From: CAYNTC01 sp964432925 | GTDB taxonomy: Bacteria > Planctomycetota > Phycisphaerae > Sedimentisphaerales > Anaerobacaceae | Assembly: GCA_964432925.1 (NCBI GenBank) | Contig: CAYSPM010000021.1 | Location: forward strand, 1-24,825 | Length of the DNA stretch: 24,825 nt | Reading direction: 5' to 3' | Shown: positions 1 to 6,995 of the stretch, piece by piece | Layout of the letters: the number at the start of each line of letters is the position of its first letter | Position numbering within the stretch: the first letter of the stretch is position 1 | Position numbers and translations under genes: made by a program | The notes under the pieces: generated by a model | The model's input: only the letters and a program-made list of their open reading frames with translations | What the model was told of the DNA's origin: nothing | Database searches by the model: none

Positions 1-1
1 G

Positions 2-139
2 GCGCTAAAGAGTTATGACGACAGGTATGTGCAGGTGCTGCGCGACGGTGGGCATCTGACACGCGACCCGAGGATGGTCGAGCGAAAGAAGCCCGGCCAA
101 AGGGGCGCAAGAAGGAGATTTCAGTTCTCGAAGCGATAG
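2..139 (+). CDS. rpsI: Ribosomal protein S9 (uS9), C-terminal part only
   Basis: This is the last 45 codons and stop of the 30S subunit protein S9; the start lies outside the window. The reading frame shows the basic C-terminal tail of the family: a Y-D-D-R-Y-V-Q-V-L-R-D-G-G stretch, then T-R-D-P-R-M-V-E-R-K-K-P-G, and the hallmark ending F-Q-F-S-K-R directly before TAG. In bacterial S9 the final S-K-R reaches the ribosomal P site and contacts the peptidyl-tRNA anticodon stem-loop (family knowledge). It is followed within 31 nt by a strong intrinsic terminator, so the ribosomal operon (usually rplM-rpsI) probably ends here and the arginine genes downstream are a separate unit. Confidence 0.95.
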   Translation, partial: ALKSYDDRYVQVLRDGGHLTRDPRMVERKKPGQRGARRRFQFSKR

Positions 140-169
140 TTTGCACAGTTGCTTTTTGGTTATTACAAT

Positions 170-202
170 TGCCGCTGAGAGAAAATCTTGGCGGCATTTT
201 TT
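170..202 (+). terminator. Rho-independent terminator after rpsI
   Basis: An 11-bp stem (TGCCGCTGAGA paired with TCTTGGCGGCA, two G-T wobbles) with a GAAAA loop is followed by six T residues. It lies between the rpsI stop and the argC ribosome binding site (GAGGAG, 205-210). Confidence 0.9.
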
Positions 203-215
203 ATGAGGAGAAAAT

Positions 216-1223
216 ATGATACGCGTTGGAATAATTGGTGCCAGTGGATATACCGGGGCGGAGTCGATACGGATAATCCTGCGGCATGATGAGGCGGAGC
301 TTGTTTATCTAAGTGCGCTGCCGGATGAGTGCGCGCACGTGGCAGAAGTATTTCCGCAATTCGCTGGCCGATGTGATCTGCAGATTGAGCCCTTGGATAT
401 TGATAAGCTTTCGGACTTAGCTGATGTGGCATTATGTTGTTTGCCGCATAAAGTGTCGATGGGATTTGTGCCGAAGCTTCTAAATGCGGGGCTGAAGGTG
501 ATTGATTTCAGTGCGGACTATCGGCTCAAGGATGTTGCTATTTATGAAAAGTATTATGTCGAACACACCGACACCGAGAATCTACAGCACGCGGCATTTG
601 GTCTGCCGGAGCTTTTCCGTGATCGGATAAAAGGCGCAAAGCTCGTTGCCAATCCCGGTTGTTACCCGACGGGAGCGGCGCTTGCTCTGGCGCCGCTTCT
701 TAAGCAAGGACTCATTAAGACGGATTCGATTATTGTCAACGCGGTAACCGGCGCATCCGGGGCCGGCAAGAACCCGTCGAGCAAGTTTCATTTTCCAAAT
801 ATGAATGAGAATCTATTCGCATACGGGATCGGGACGCACCGACATATGCCGGAGATGGAACAGATCGCAAGCGATATCGCAGGTACGGCTGTTAAGATAT
901 TGTTTCAGCCTCATGTGGGCCCATTCGATAGAGGGATTTTATCGACGGTTTACTGCCAACCGAAGGGCAAGGTCGCGAGTGAACAATTGCACCAACTCTA
1001 TATTGATTTTTACAGAGACGAACCTTTCGTGCAGGTGCGCAAAAGTGCGCCAGCGGTCAAGGACGTGATGGGCACGAATTACTGTCACGTTTTTGTTACT
1101 TATGTAAAAGGTCGGATCGTTTGCTTCTCAGCGATTGATAATCTGGTAAAGGGCGCGTCCGGCCAGGCGATTCAAAATATGAATATTGTATTTGGGCTGG
1201 ATGAGACTCTGGGGCTTGAGTGA
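216..1223 (+). CDS. argC: N-acetyl-gamma-glutamyl-phosphate reductase
   Basis: ArgC reduces N-acetyl-glutamyl-5-phosphate to the semialdehyde with NADPH, the third step of arginine biosynthesis, in the cytoplasm. The 335-residue protein has the usual family length. It opens with the nucleotide-binding G-I-I-G-A-S-G-Y-T-G motif (residues 6-15). The active-site block V-A-N-P-G-C-Y-P-T-G lies near residues 144-153, with Cys149 as the likely nucleophile, followed by the N-A-V-T-G-A-S-G-A-G-K loop and a conserved H-R-H-M-P-E segment. The start is the first ATG after a clear GAGGAG site. argJ, another enzyme of the pathway, lies on the same strand 1.4 kb downstream. Confidence 0.96.
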   Translation: MIRVGIIGASGYTGAESIRIILRHDEAELVYLSALPDECAHVAEVFPQFAGRCDLQIEPLDIDKLSDLADVALCCLPHKVSMGFVPKLLNAGLKVIDFSADYRLKDVAIYEKYYVEHTDTENLQHAAFGLPELFRDRIKGAKLVANPGCYPTGAALALAPLLKQGLIKTDSIIVNAVTGASGAGKNPSSKFHFPNMNENLFAYGIGTHRHMPEMEQIASDIAGTAVKILFQPHVGPFDRGILSTVYCQPKGKVASEQLHQLYIDFYRDEPFVQVRKSAPAVKDVMGTNYCHVFVTYVKGRIVCFSAIDNLVKGASGQAIQNMNIVFGLDETLGLE

Positions 1224-1259
1224 TACAAGGTTTTGTGATGTTGGCAAGGATGTGCAAAT

Positions 1260-1604
1260 ATGAATGAGCTTGAAAGAATCTCGCAGAAGAGAGAGAAAGC
1301 GCATAAGAAGCTGTTGTCCATGAAGTCGAAGGTTTATGCCGCGTTTTTGGATTTGGAGAAGGCAGCATTCTCTGACGGTGCACTGGCTAAAAAGTACAAA
1401 GAGCTTGTTGCCGTTGGAATTTCGGTTGTGATTGACTGTGAGTCGTGTATGCAGTGGCATATCGAGCAGGCGGTAAAAGCCGGGGCTTCTGAGTGAGAGG
1501 TTTTGGAGGCGATCGAAGTTGGGATGGAAATGGGTGGAGGGCCTGCAACGGTCTCAGCGAGATTCGCACTTGATGTTATAGAGAGTGTATTCGGGAATAA
1601 GTGA
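1260..1604 (+). pseudogene. AhpD/carboxymuconolactone-decarboxylase-like protein, interrupted by in-frame TGA
   Basis: The frame encodes a small all-helical protein of the CMD/AhpD-like family. It has the redox C-x-x-C (D-C-E-S-C-M-Q-W-H) about 60 residues in, then I-E-Q-A-V-K-A-G-A-S-E. A TGA at 1494-1496 stops the frame after 78 residues. The same frame then continues for 35 codons with exactly the expected family continuation (E-V-L-E-A-I-E-V-G-M-E-M-G-G-G-P-A-T-V) to a TGA at 1602-1604. Without the TGA the protein would have about 114 residues, normal for the family. Other genes here use TGA as an ordinary stop, so genome-wide recoding is unlikely. The affected position is normally a charged helix residue rather than the catalytic cysteine, so selenocysteine is not expected. 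A CGA-to-TGA change or an assembly error (a gap begins 200 nt downstream of the frame) are the simplest explanations. Confidence 0.75.
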
Positions 1605-1610
1605 CTTTAT

Positions 1611-2465
1611 ATGCGGCAAGGGGTATTGAAAATTGCGACGTGTCAGTTTGCAGTGGGGTGGTCGATAAAGCGGAACTCCCGTTGTATTTGCGCATTTTTA
1701 CATAAAGCAAAAAAGGATAAAGCTGATATTGTGCATTTTCCCGAATGTGCGCTGAGCGGTTATGTGGGGACGGACTTTCCGAATTTCGATGGCTACGATT
1801 GGGANNNNNNNNNNNNNNNNNNNNNNNNNNNNNNNNNNNNNNNNNNNNNNNNNNNNNNNNNNNNNNNNNNNNNNNNNNNNNNNNNNNNNNNNNNNNNNNN
1901 NNNNAAGCCGTATAATAGTTTGTATTTGATTAGTCCAAAAGGCAAAATTGTTGACCGATACGATAAAAGATTCTGTACCAAAGGCGACCTACGCCGTATG
2001 ACACCAGGCAATAGATTTGTGAACTTCACTGTCAACGGTGTCAAATGCTCGCTACTTATATGTTTTGATGCGCGGTTTCCGGAGCTTTATCGGGAGCTTT
2101 ACAAACAGGGTGTCGATTGCGTTTTGCAGTCGTTTTACAATGCCCGGCAGAAAGGGCCAAGCGTGCACACACACATTATGCGGCAGACAATGCAGTGCCG
2201 GGCGGCGGAGAACTATTTCTGGGTAAGCATGGCTAATTCGAGCGGGTATTACGCGCCGTATCCATCGTGTTTCATCCAGCCTGATGGCATGATTGTCCAT
2301 CAGCTAAGAGCGAATCGGCCAGGCATGATGGTCAATAGCGTTGACTTGAGCAAGAAATTTTACGATCCGATGGCGGATTTCAGGGATATGGTTATTGCTG
2401 GGGCTCTTAGTAACGGGCCGAGAAAAATTGAAGGCCCACGGTCAAAGAATACAAAAAGTATTTAG
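1611..2465 (+). CDS. Carbon-nitrogen hydrolase (nitrilase superfamily), contains assembly gap
   Basis: These cytoplasmic enzymes hydrolyse C-N bonds of amides, carbamoyl groups or nitriles through a Glu-Lys-Cys triad. All three are visible: Glu in F-P-E-C-A-L-S-G-Y (about residue 45), Lys in Y-D-K-R-F-C (about 119) and Cys in L-I-C-F-D-A-R-F-P-E (about 151). The numbers depend on the gap. The missing segment (34 residues at face value) falls between the first two motifs, where homologs have a conserved stretch of similar size, and the frame stays open across it. The substrate cannot be read from the sequence; amidase or carbamoyl-amine hydrolase are both possible. The frame is closed just upstream by the TGA of the preceding gene, so ATG 1611 is the first available start, but no good ribosome binding site precedes it. 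Confidence 0.85.
   Translation: MRQGVLKIATCQFAVGWSIKRNSRCICAFLHKAKKDKADIVHFPECALSGYVGTDFPNFDGYDWXXXXXXXXXXXXXXXXXXXXXXXXXXXXXXXXXXKPYNSLYLISPKGKIVDRYDKRFCTKGDLRRMTPGNRFVNFTVNGVKCSLLICFDARFPELYRELYKQGVDCVLQSFYNARQKGPSVHTHIMRQTMQCRAAENYFWVSMANSSGYYAPYPSCFIQPDGMIVHQLRANRPGMMVNSVDLSKKFYDPMADFRDMVIAGALSNGPRKIEGPRSKNTKSI
1805..1904. other. Assembly gap of exactly 100 N
   Basis: A run of 100 N lies inside the carbon-nitrogen hydrolase gene. A round 100 is commonly a placeholder for a gap of unknown size, although the frame does continue across it. Confidence 0.98.
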
Positions 2466-2500
2466 GCTGTAATTGATAAACGGTATGCATCATGGGCTGA

Positions 2501-2538
2501 CTCGTGCTACGTAGCAGAGCTACTTGGCAAAGTAGCAA
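2501..2538. repeat. Dispersed hairpin repeat, copy A
   Basis: The copy begins CTCGTGCTACGTAGCAGAGC and ends GCTACTTGGCAAAGTAGCAA. It contains the palindrome TGCTACGTAGCA and a second hairpin, GCTACTT-ggca-AAGTAGC. Related copies occur at 7062-7107 (inside argS), 8970-9020 and, diverged, 21760-21812. This copy is intergenic, between the carbon-nitrogen hydrolase gene and argJ. Confidence 0.8.
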
Positions 2539-2605
2539 GCCTATCCTAAGAAACTGTATACGAATAACGAGTAAAGAATAATAAAGGCGGGAGCAAAAAA
2601 TATAG

Positions 2606-3859
2606 ATGGCAAATAATACTCTTACTGCACCGAAAGGATTTTTAGCAGCGGGAGTGAGTTGTGGAATCAAGAAGTCGGGCAAGTTAGATATTGGACTAAT
2701 TGTATGTCCGGCTGGGGCAACTTCGGCGGCGGTGTTTACGACAAATAAAATCCAATCAGCAGCGGTGCAAGTGTGCAGAGAACATATCAAAAGCCCCAAG
2801 GTCTATGCGGTTGTCGTTAACTCAGGCAATGCAAATTGCTGTACGGGACGCCGAGGAATCGAAAATGCAAGGCAAATGTGCGAGAAGACGGCGTTGCTCG
2901 TCGCCCATCGCTCGCTGGCCGGGTCACGAGTCACGAGTCACGAGTCACGAGACGTGCTTATTGCGTCAACAGGTATCATCGGAGAGCTATTGCCAATTAA
3001 GAAGATAAATGATGGGATACCAAAGGCGGTAGATAAGCTATCGAGTTCTACGTCGGCGGGTCTGGATTTTGCCAGGGCGATAATGACAACGGATAAAAAG
3101 CCAAAACAATCTTTCCGCCAATTCGATCTCGGGTCACGAACCACGAGCCACGAGCCACTAATTGCTATAGCCGGGGCGGTAAAGGGAGCGGGGATGATTG
3201 CGCCAAATATGGCTACGACGCTCTGCTTTATCACTACCGATGTCGCAATAAAAAAGTCGCTACTCGCAAAGGCGCTAAAAGCTGCGATTGGCGATTCTTT
3301 AAACAAGCTGACGGTTGATGGTCATCAGAGCACGAATGATACGGCGATAATTCTTGCATCGGGATTGGCGGGTAATCGGCCAATTGTAAGCGAGTGTCCT
3401 CGATACAAAAGATTCGCTAAGACTCTTGCGGATTTATGCCATGATCTGGCAAGGCAGATGGCTCTTGATGCAGAAGGAGCAACGCGGATATTCAAGGTTG
3501 TTGCCAAAGGCGCAGCTACAAAGGCCGATGCGGCAAAAGCTGCGAGGGCTATAGCAAATTATCCGCTGGTAAAATGCGCGGTGCATGGAGGCGATCCGAA
3601 TTGGGGCAGGATTATCTGTGCTGTAGGCTCAGCAGGTGTGAAGGTAAATCCCCGAAAACTATCGTGCAAGCTCGATGATCTTACGGTCTTTAAAAATGGT
3701 GAACCAACCAGATTTGACGCAGAAAAGGCGAGCAAAATCGTATCACAAACTGAACACACAATCACCGTAGAACTGGGAGCGGGAAAGCAAAGCGATTTTT
3801 GCTATGGCTGTGACCTAAGTGCCGAATATGTAAAAATCAACGCGGAATATCACACTTAA
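2606..3859 (+). CDS. argJ: Bifunctional glutamate N-acetyltransferase/ornithine acetyltransferase with two repeat-derived insertions
   Basis: ArgJ transfers the acetyl group from N-acetylornithine to glutamate, recycling acetyl in the cyclic arginine pathway; many homologs also use acetyl-CoA. The 417-residue frame has the family signatures V-V-N-S-G-N-A-N-C-C-T-G (about 70-81), K-G-A-G-M-I-A-P-N-M-A-T (193-204) and H-G-G-D-P-N-W-G-R near residue 330. The precursor self-cleaves before the Thr of N-M-A-T (Thr204), which becomes the nucleophile of the beta chain. Two stretches foreign to the family interrupt the alpha chain: about residues 99-115 (containing G-S-R-V-T-S-H-E-S-R) and about 176-184 (G-S-R-T-T-S-H-E-P). 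Both are encoded by tandem heptamers. The rest is intact, so the enzyme is probably active. A GGGAG site lies upstream of ATG 2606 with somewhat long spacing. Confidence 0.94.
   Translation: MANNTLTAPKGFLAAGVSCGIKKSGKLDIGLIVCPAGATSAAVFTTNKIQSAAVQVCREHIKSPKVYAVVVNSGNANCCTGRRGIENARQMCEKTALLVAHRSLAGSRVTSHESRDVLIASTGIIGELLPIKKINDGIPKAVDKLSSSTSAGLDFARAIMTTDKKPKQSFRQFDLGSRTTSHEPLIAIAGAVKGAGMIAPNMATTLCFITTDVAIKKSLLAKALKAAIGDSLNKLTVDGHQSTNDTAIILASGLAGNRPIVSECPRYKRFAKTLADLCHDLARQMALDAEGATRIFKVVAKGAATKADAAKAARAIANYPLVKCAVHGGDPNWGRIICAVGSAGVKVNPRKLSCKLDDLTVFKNGEPTRFDAEKASKIVSQTEHTITVELGAGKQSDFCYGCDLSAEYVKINAEYHT
2898..2951 (+). repeat. Heptanucleotide tandem repeat inside argJ, site 1
   Basis: Four perfect tandem copies of GTCACGA occupy 2923-2950. 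They are preceded by three degenerate heptamers of the opposite orientation (TCGTCGC, CCATCGC, TCGCTGG at 2898-2918). The block replaces a short loop before the conserved D-V-L-I-A-S-T-G-I-I-G-E motif of ArgJ and keeps the frame. Confidence 0.88.
3133..3160 (+). repeat. Heptanucleotide tandem repeat inside argJ, site 2
   Basis: The four heptamers GTCACGA, ACCACGA, GCCACGA and GCCACTA are the same family as site 1, about 180 nt away. They encode S-R-T-T-S-H-E-P between two strands just upstream of the autocleavage segment. Confidence 0.85.
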
Positions 3860-3982
3860 GAGCTATAAGGTCAGAGTTGGTGGTGAAAAAGGAAGCATTC
3901 GGAAGATAATAGAATCTCTGGTTTCATTTTAGTTGTCTTGTTGTGCGCACAGATTTAACTCTGATTTCCTTGGTAAAAACAG

Positions 3983-4010
3983 TTGAAAAAAAGCTGTGTT
4001 TGGTTAAACT
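3983..4010 (+). promoter_or_regulatory. Possible sigma70-type promoter for hppA
   Basis: TTGAAA (3983-3988) and TAAACT (4005-4010) are separated by 16 bp in the 212-nt argJ-hppA intergenic region. The match to consensus is only moderate. Confidence 0.35.
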
Positions 4011-4071
4011 GCTTGGACTTATTTCTCATGTATATACGTAGTAGCGGCAAGATTCGAAAGGAGAAGACAAA

Positions 4072-6486
4072 GTGAAGGTTCTTAGCGGCATAGTGGGTTT
4101 CGTGATGGCTGGTTTTGTGTTCAGTGCGACGGCGATGGCGGCTGAAGGGGCTGAGTCGGCTGAATTGGCTGGTACGCCAATTAGCTGGTGGCTGGCTCCT
4201 GTGGGGTCGCTGTTGGCGCTTGGTTTTGCGTATTATTTTTATAGGAAGGTGATGGCTGCGCCCGAAGGTACTGAGAAAATGATAGAAATCGCACGCTATG
4301 TCCGCGAAGGGGCCTACGCCTATCTGTTCAGACAATACAGCGTTGTATCGCTGGTATTCTTGATCCTGTTGGCTATCCTGACGGTTGGCGCTTATATGGG
4401 CGTTCAAAACCCATTCGTTCCGGTAGCGTTTTTGACTGCTGGTTTCTTCAGTGCCCTTTCTGGTTTTCTGGGTATGAAAACCGCCACAAACGCCTCGGCC
4501 CGGACTGCTCAAGGTGCCAGTGGGAGTCTGAATCGCGGCCTGCAGGTCGCCTTTCGTTCAGGTGCGGTCATGGGCCTGGTCGTCGTCGGCTTCGGCCTGC
4601 TGAACATCACGGTCTGGTATCTGGTTCTTGATAGGCTCATCTACACGCCGGAACATATGAGACAAGGCCTCGAATTCCTCGGCCTGATCCTCGTACCCAA
4701 AGGAATGCTTCCCAGCGACAAGCTCTTCGAGATTACCACTACGATGATCACGTTCGCTATGGGGGCCTCTACCCAGGCCCTTTTTGCTCGTGTTGGTGGA
4801 GGTATCTATACGAAGGCAGCCGATGTCGGAGCAGATTTGGTCGGCAAGGTCGAAGCCGGAATTCCGGAAGACGACCCCAGAAACCCAGCTACCATTGCTG
4901 ATAACGTCGGCGACAATGTTGGCGATGTCGCCGGCATGGGAGCAGACCTTTATGAAAGCTATATCGGATCAATCCTCGCAACGGCGGTACTTGGTGCCGC
5001 TTTGCCGCTGAGCGTGCTGGCAGAAAAGGGAATGGACCCGTTGAGAGCTGTTCTCGCTCCAACGCTGGTTTCTGGTTTGGGGATTCTGCTTTCTATCGTT
5101 GGAATCTTCCTCGTTCGCTGCAGGGAGAACGCGACACAGAAGAATCTATTGCATGCTCTACTGACGGGAACGCTGACTAGTTCCGGCTTAGTTGTAGTTG
5201 CCATAGCGATAATGGCTGGGACAGGCTGGATTAGCTGGGGTGTTTTTGGCTCGGCTGTCTCGGGGCTGGTAGCAGGTGTACTCATAGGGCAATTCACTGA
5301 ATATTACACATCTGACAGCTACAGTCCGACCCGCGGGATTGCAGAGCAGACGAAGATGGGACCGGCCACTACCATCATAGAGGGTTTTGCAACGGGTATG
5401 TATTCTGCGGGTTTGCCGGTGATAACGATTGTGGTCGGGATTTTGTGTGCATTCGGTTTTGCAGGTGGTTTTTCGAATGTTTCCATGGGACTATACGGAA
5501 TCGGTTTCGCAGCGGTTGGTATGCTGTCAACTCTGGGTATCACATTGGCGACTGATGCGTATGGGCCGATAGCGGATAATGCCGGCGGAAATGCTGAGAT
5601 GAGCGGTCTTGGGCCAAAGGTCAGAGAAAGGACCGACGCCCTCGATGCCCTTGGTAATACCACCGCGGCGACAGGCAAAGGCTTTGCGATAGGTTCGGCA
5701 GCTCTGACCGCAATGGCGCTGTTGGCGGCCTATATCGAGGAGCTTCGTATATGGATCGCCAGACTAGCAAACGAAAGTGTAGATGGACTGTTTCATATTG
5801 GAGAGGTAGCGTTTTCGGGCAAAGAGGGTGTGGCTGGCGCGATTAACGCCAAGACGGCTGAGATTATGGATTTTATCAATGCCTACGGGATGAACATTAT
5901 GAATCCGAAGCTGATCGGCGGGCTATTTATCGGTGCGATGATGGCCTTTATATTCTGCGCGATGACTATGAAGGCAGTCGGCCGGACGGCAGGTTTAATG
6001 GTGGAGGAAGTGCGCCGGCAGTTCAAGGAGATAGCTGGGATCATAGAAGGAAAGGGAAAGCCAGATTACGCCAGGTGTGTTACTATTTCGACCCGAGGTG
6101 CACAGAAAGAGATGATTTTGCCGTCGCTTTTAGCTATCATTGTTCCTGTTTTAACGGGACTATTGCTGGGTGTGGCAGGCGTGATGGGGCTTTTGGCGGG
6201 AGGGCTGACTTGTGGCTTTGTTCTGGCGATTACGCTGAATAACGCTGGTGGCGCTTGGGACAACGCCAAGAAGTACATTGAAAAGGGGCATCTTGGCGGC
6301 AAAGGTTCCGATGCCCACAAAGCAAGCGTGGTCGGTGATACGGTTGGCGACCCGTTCAAGGATACCTCGGGGCCGAGCTTGAATATATTGATTAAACTTA
6401 TGTCAATAGTTAGTGTAGTGTTCTCAGGCGTTGTGGTCAAATTCGCTCCGGTTGTCAGCGGCTGGCTTGGCCTGGGCGGCAAGTGA
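4072..6486 (+). CDS. hppA: Membrane-bound ion-pumping pyrophosphatase, K+-dependent type
   Basis: This integral membrane enzyme hydrolyses pyrophosphate and pumps H+ or Na+ across the cytoplasmic membrane. It conserves energy from biosynthetic PPi, for example from tRNA charging or acyl activation. At 804 residues with many hydrophobic segments it fits the family. The substrate site is complete: D-V-G-A-D-L-V-G-K-V-E (about 251-261), E-D-D-P-R-N-P-A, and D-N-V-G-D-N-V-G-D-V-A-G-M-G-A-D-L near 280. Near the C-terminus is D-T-V-G-D-P-F-K-D-T-S-G-P-S (about 756). The G-N-T-T-A-A motif (528-533) has Ala where K+-independent enzymes have Lys, so it belongs to the K+-dependent group. Whether it pumps H+ or Na+ cannot be settled by eye. 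Translation starts at GTG 4072 after a strong AAAGGAGA site. A terminator follows, so it is probably monocistronic. Confidence 0.95.
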   Translation: MKVLSGIVGFVMAGFVFSATAMAAEGAESAELAGTPISWWLAPVGSLLALGFAYYFYRKVMAAPEGTEKMIEIARYVREGAYAYLFRQYSVVSLVFLILLAILTVGAYMGVQNPFVPVAFLTAGFFSALSGFLGMKTATNASARTAQGASGSLNRGLQVAFRSGAVMGLVVVGFGLLNITVWYLVLDRLIYTPEHMRQGLEFLGLILVPKGMLPSDKLFEITTTMITFAMGASTQALFARVGGGIYTKAADVGADLVGKVEAGIPEDDPRNPATIADNVGDNVGDVAGMGADLYESYIGSILATAVLGAALPLSVLAEKGMDPLRAVLAPTLVSGLGILLSIVGIFLVRCRENATQKNLLHALLTGTLTSSGLVVVAIAIMAGTGWISWGVFGSAVSGLVAGVLIGQFTEYYTSDSYSPTRGIAEQTKMGPATTIIEGFATGMYSAGLPVITIVVGILCAFGFAGGFSNVSMGLYGIGFAAVGMLSTLGITLATDAYGPIADNAGGNAEMSGLGPKVRERTDALDALGNTTAATGKGFAIGSAALTAMALLAAYIEELRIWIARLANESVDGLFHIGEVAFSGKEGVAGAINAKTAEIMDFINAYGMNIMNPKLIGGLFIGAMMAFIFCAMTMKAVGRTAGLMVEEVRRQFKEIAGIIEGKGKPDYARCVTISTRGAQKEMILPSLLAIIVPVLTGLLLGVAGVMGLLAGGLTCGFVLAITLNNAGGAWDNAKKYIEKGHLGGKGSDAHKASVVGDTVGDPFKDTSGPSLNILIKLMSIVSVVFSGVVVKFAPVVSGWLGLGGK

Positions 6487-6570
6487 TTATGTCGGTTCTT
6501 GTTTGTTGCCGAGAGGCGCTTGTTCGAGGTCACGTAGTTGACGCAGTGAGTTGATGTCTGTAATCTGAAG

Positions 6571-6596
6571 GGTGGCAGGAATAGCCGCCTTTTTTA
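6571..6596 (+). terminator. Intrinsic terminator after hppA
   Basis: The stem GGTGGC/GCCGCC (one G-T wobble) with a 7-nt loop is followed by TTTTTT. The stem can be extended by neighbouring A/G-T pairs. It separates hppA from rsfS. Confidence 0.8.
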
Positions 6597-6617
6597 TTGA
6601 ACACGAGGATAAGGAAT

Positions 6618-6974
6618 TTGGCGAAAAAGCAAGATGTAGAATCAAAGGCATTTGCAGTGGCTGCTGCAGAGATAGCAGCCAGCCGACATTGCAGCGACAT
6701 TTCAATTCTGGATTTGAGAGGTCTGTCACCGGCAACGGACTATTTTGTGATCGCGACCGGCACAAGTGACAGGCAAATGCGCACGGTTGCCGACGAGATA
6801 ACTAAGGCTGCGAAAGAGGAAAGCTTGCAGCGTTTCGGCATAGCCGGCTATCAGCACGCTCATTGGATTCTGCTGGATTTTATCGATGTAGTAGTTCACA
6901 TTTTCGATAGCGAGCATCGGGACTATTACGACCTGGAGCTTCTGTGGGGCGACGCAAAACGAATTGATTATTGA
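6618..6974 (+). CDS. rsfS: Ribosome silencing factor RsfS (DUF143/Iojap family)
   Basis: RsfS binds ribosomal protein uL14 on the 50S subunit and blocks subunit joining when nutrients are scarce. The 118-residue frame is typical in length. It shows the family core D-L-R-G-L-S-P-A-T-D-Y-F-V-I-A-T-G-T-S-D-R-Q-M, then the H-W-I-L-L-D-F-I-D-V-V-V-H-I-F segment and a terminal Y-Y-D-L-E-L-L-W-G-D-A. I chose TTG 6618 because a GAGG site lies about nine bases upstream and the protein then starts M-A-K-K-Q; an upstream TTG at 6597 would fall in the hppA terminator tail. The last residues (I-D-Y-stop) are supplied by a heptamer repeat that continues towards argS. In bacterial genomes rsfS often sits near nadD or tRNA-related genes; here argS follows immediately. 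Confidence 0.93.
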   Translation: MAKKQDVESKAFAVAAAEIAASRHCSDISILDLRGLSPATDYFVIATGTSDRQMRTVADEITKAAKEESLQRFGIAGYQHAHWILLDFIDVVVHIFDSEHRDYYDLELLWGDAKRIDY

Positions 6975-6992
6975 TGATTGATAATTGATTAT
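6965..6992 (+). repeat. Heptanucleotide repeat TGATNAT across the rsfS-argS junction
   Basis: The four tandem heptamers TGATTAT, TGATGAT, TGATAAT and TGATTAT supply the rsfS stop codon (6972-6974) and end three bases before the probable argS ATG (6996). No Shine-Dalgarno sequence is visible in front of argS, so the repeat may have displaced the original initiation region. Confidence 0.8.
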
Positions 6993-6995
6993 TTG

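Noticed and set aside
1494..1496. TGA as a selenocysteine codon in the AhpD-like gene
   Set aside because: The position is not a redox cysteine of the family; both C-x-x-C cysteines are present upstream.
2898..2951. CRISPR-like array
   Set aside because: Units are 7 nt, directly adjacent and without spacers, and they are translated within argJ.
6066..6533. 155-codon frame antisense to the end of hppA (similar frames lie opposite other parts of hppA)
   Set aside because: Long antisense frames are expected opposite Gly/Ala-rich genes; composition is that of a shadow.
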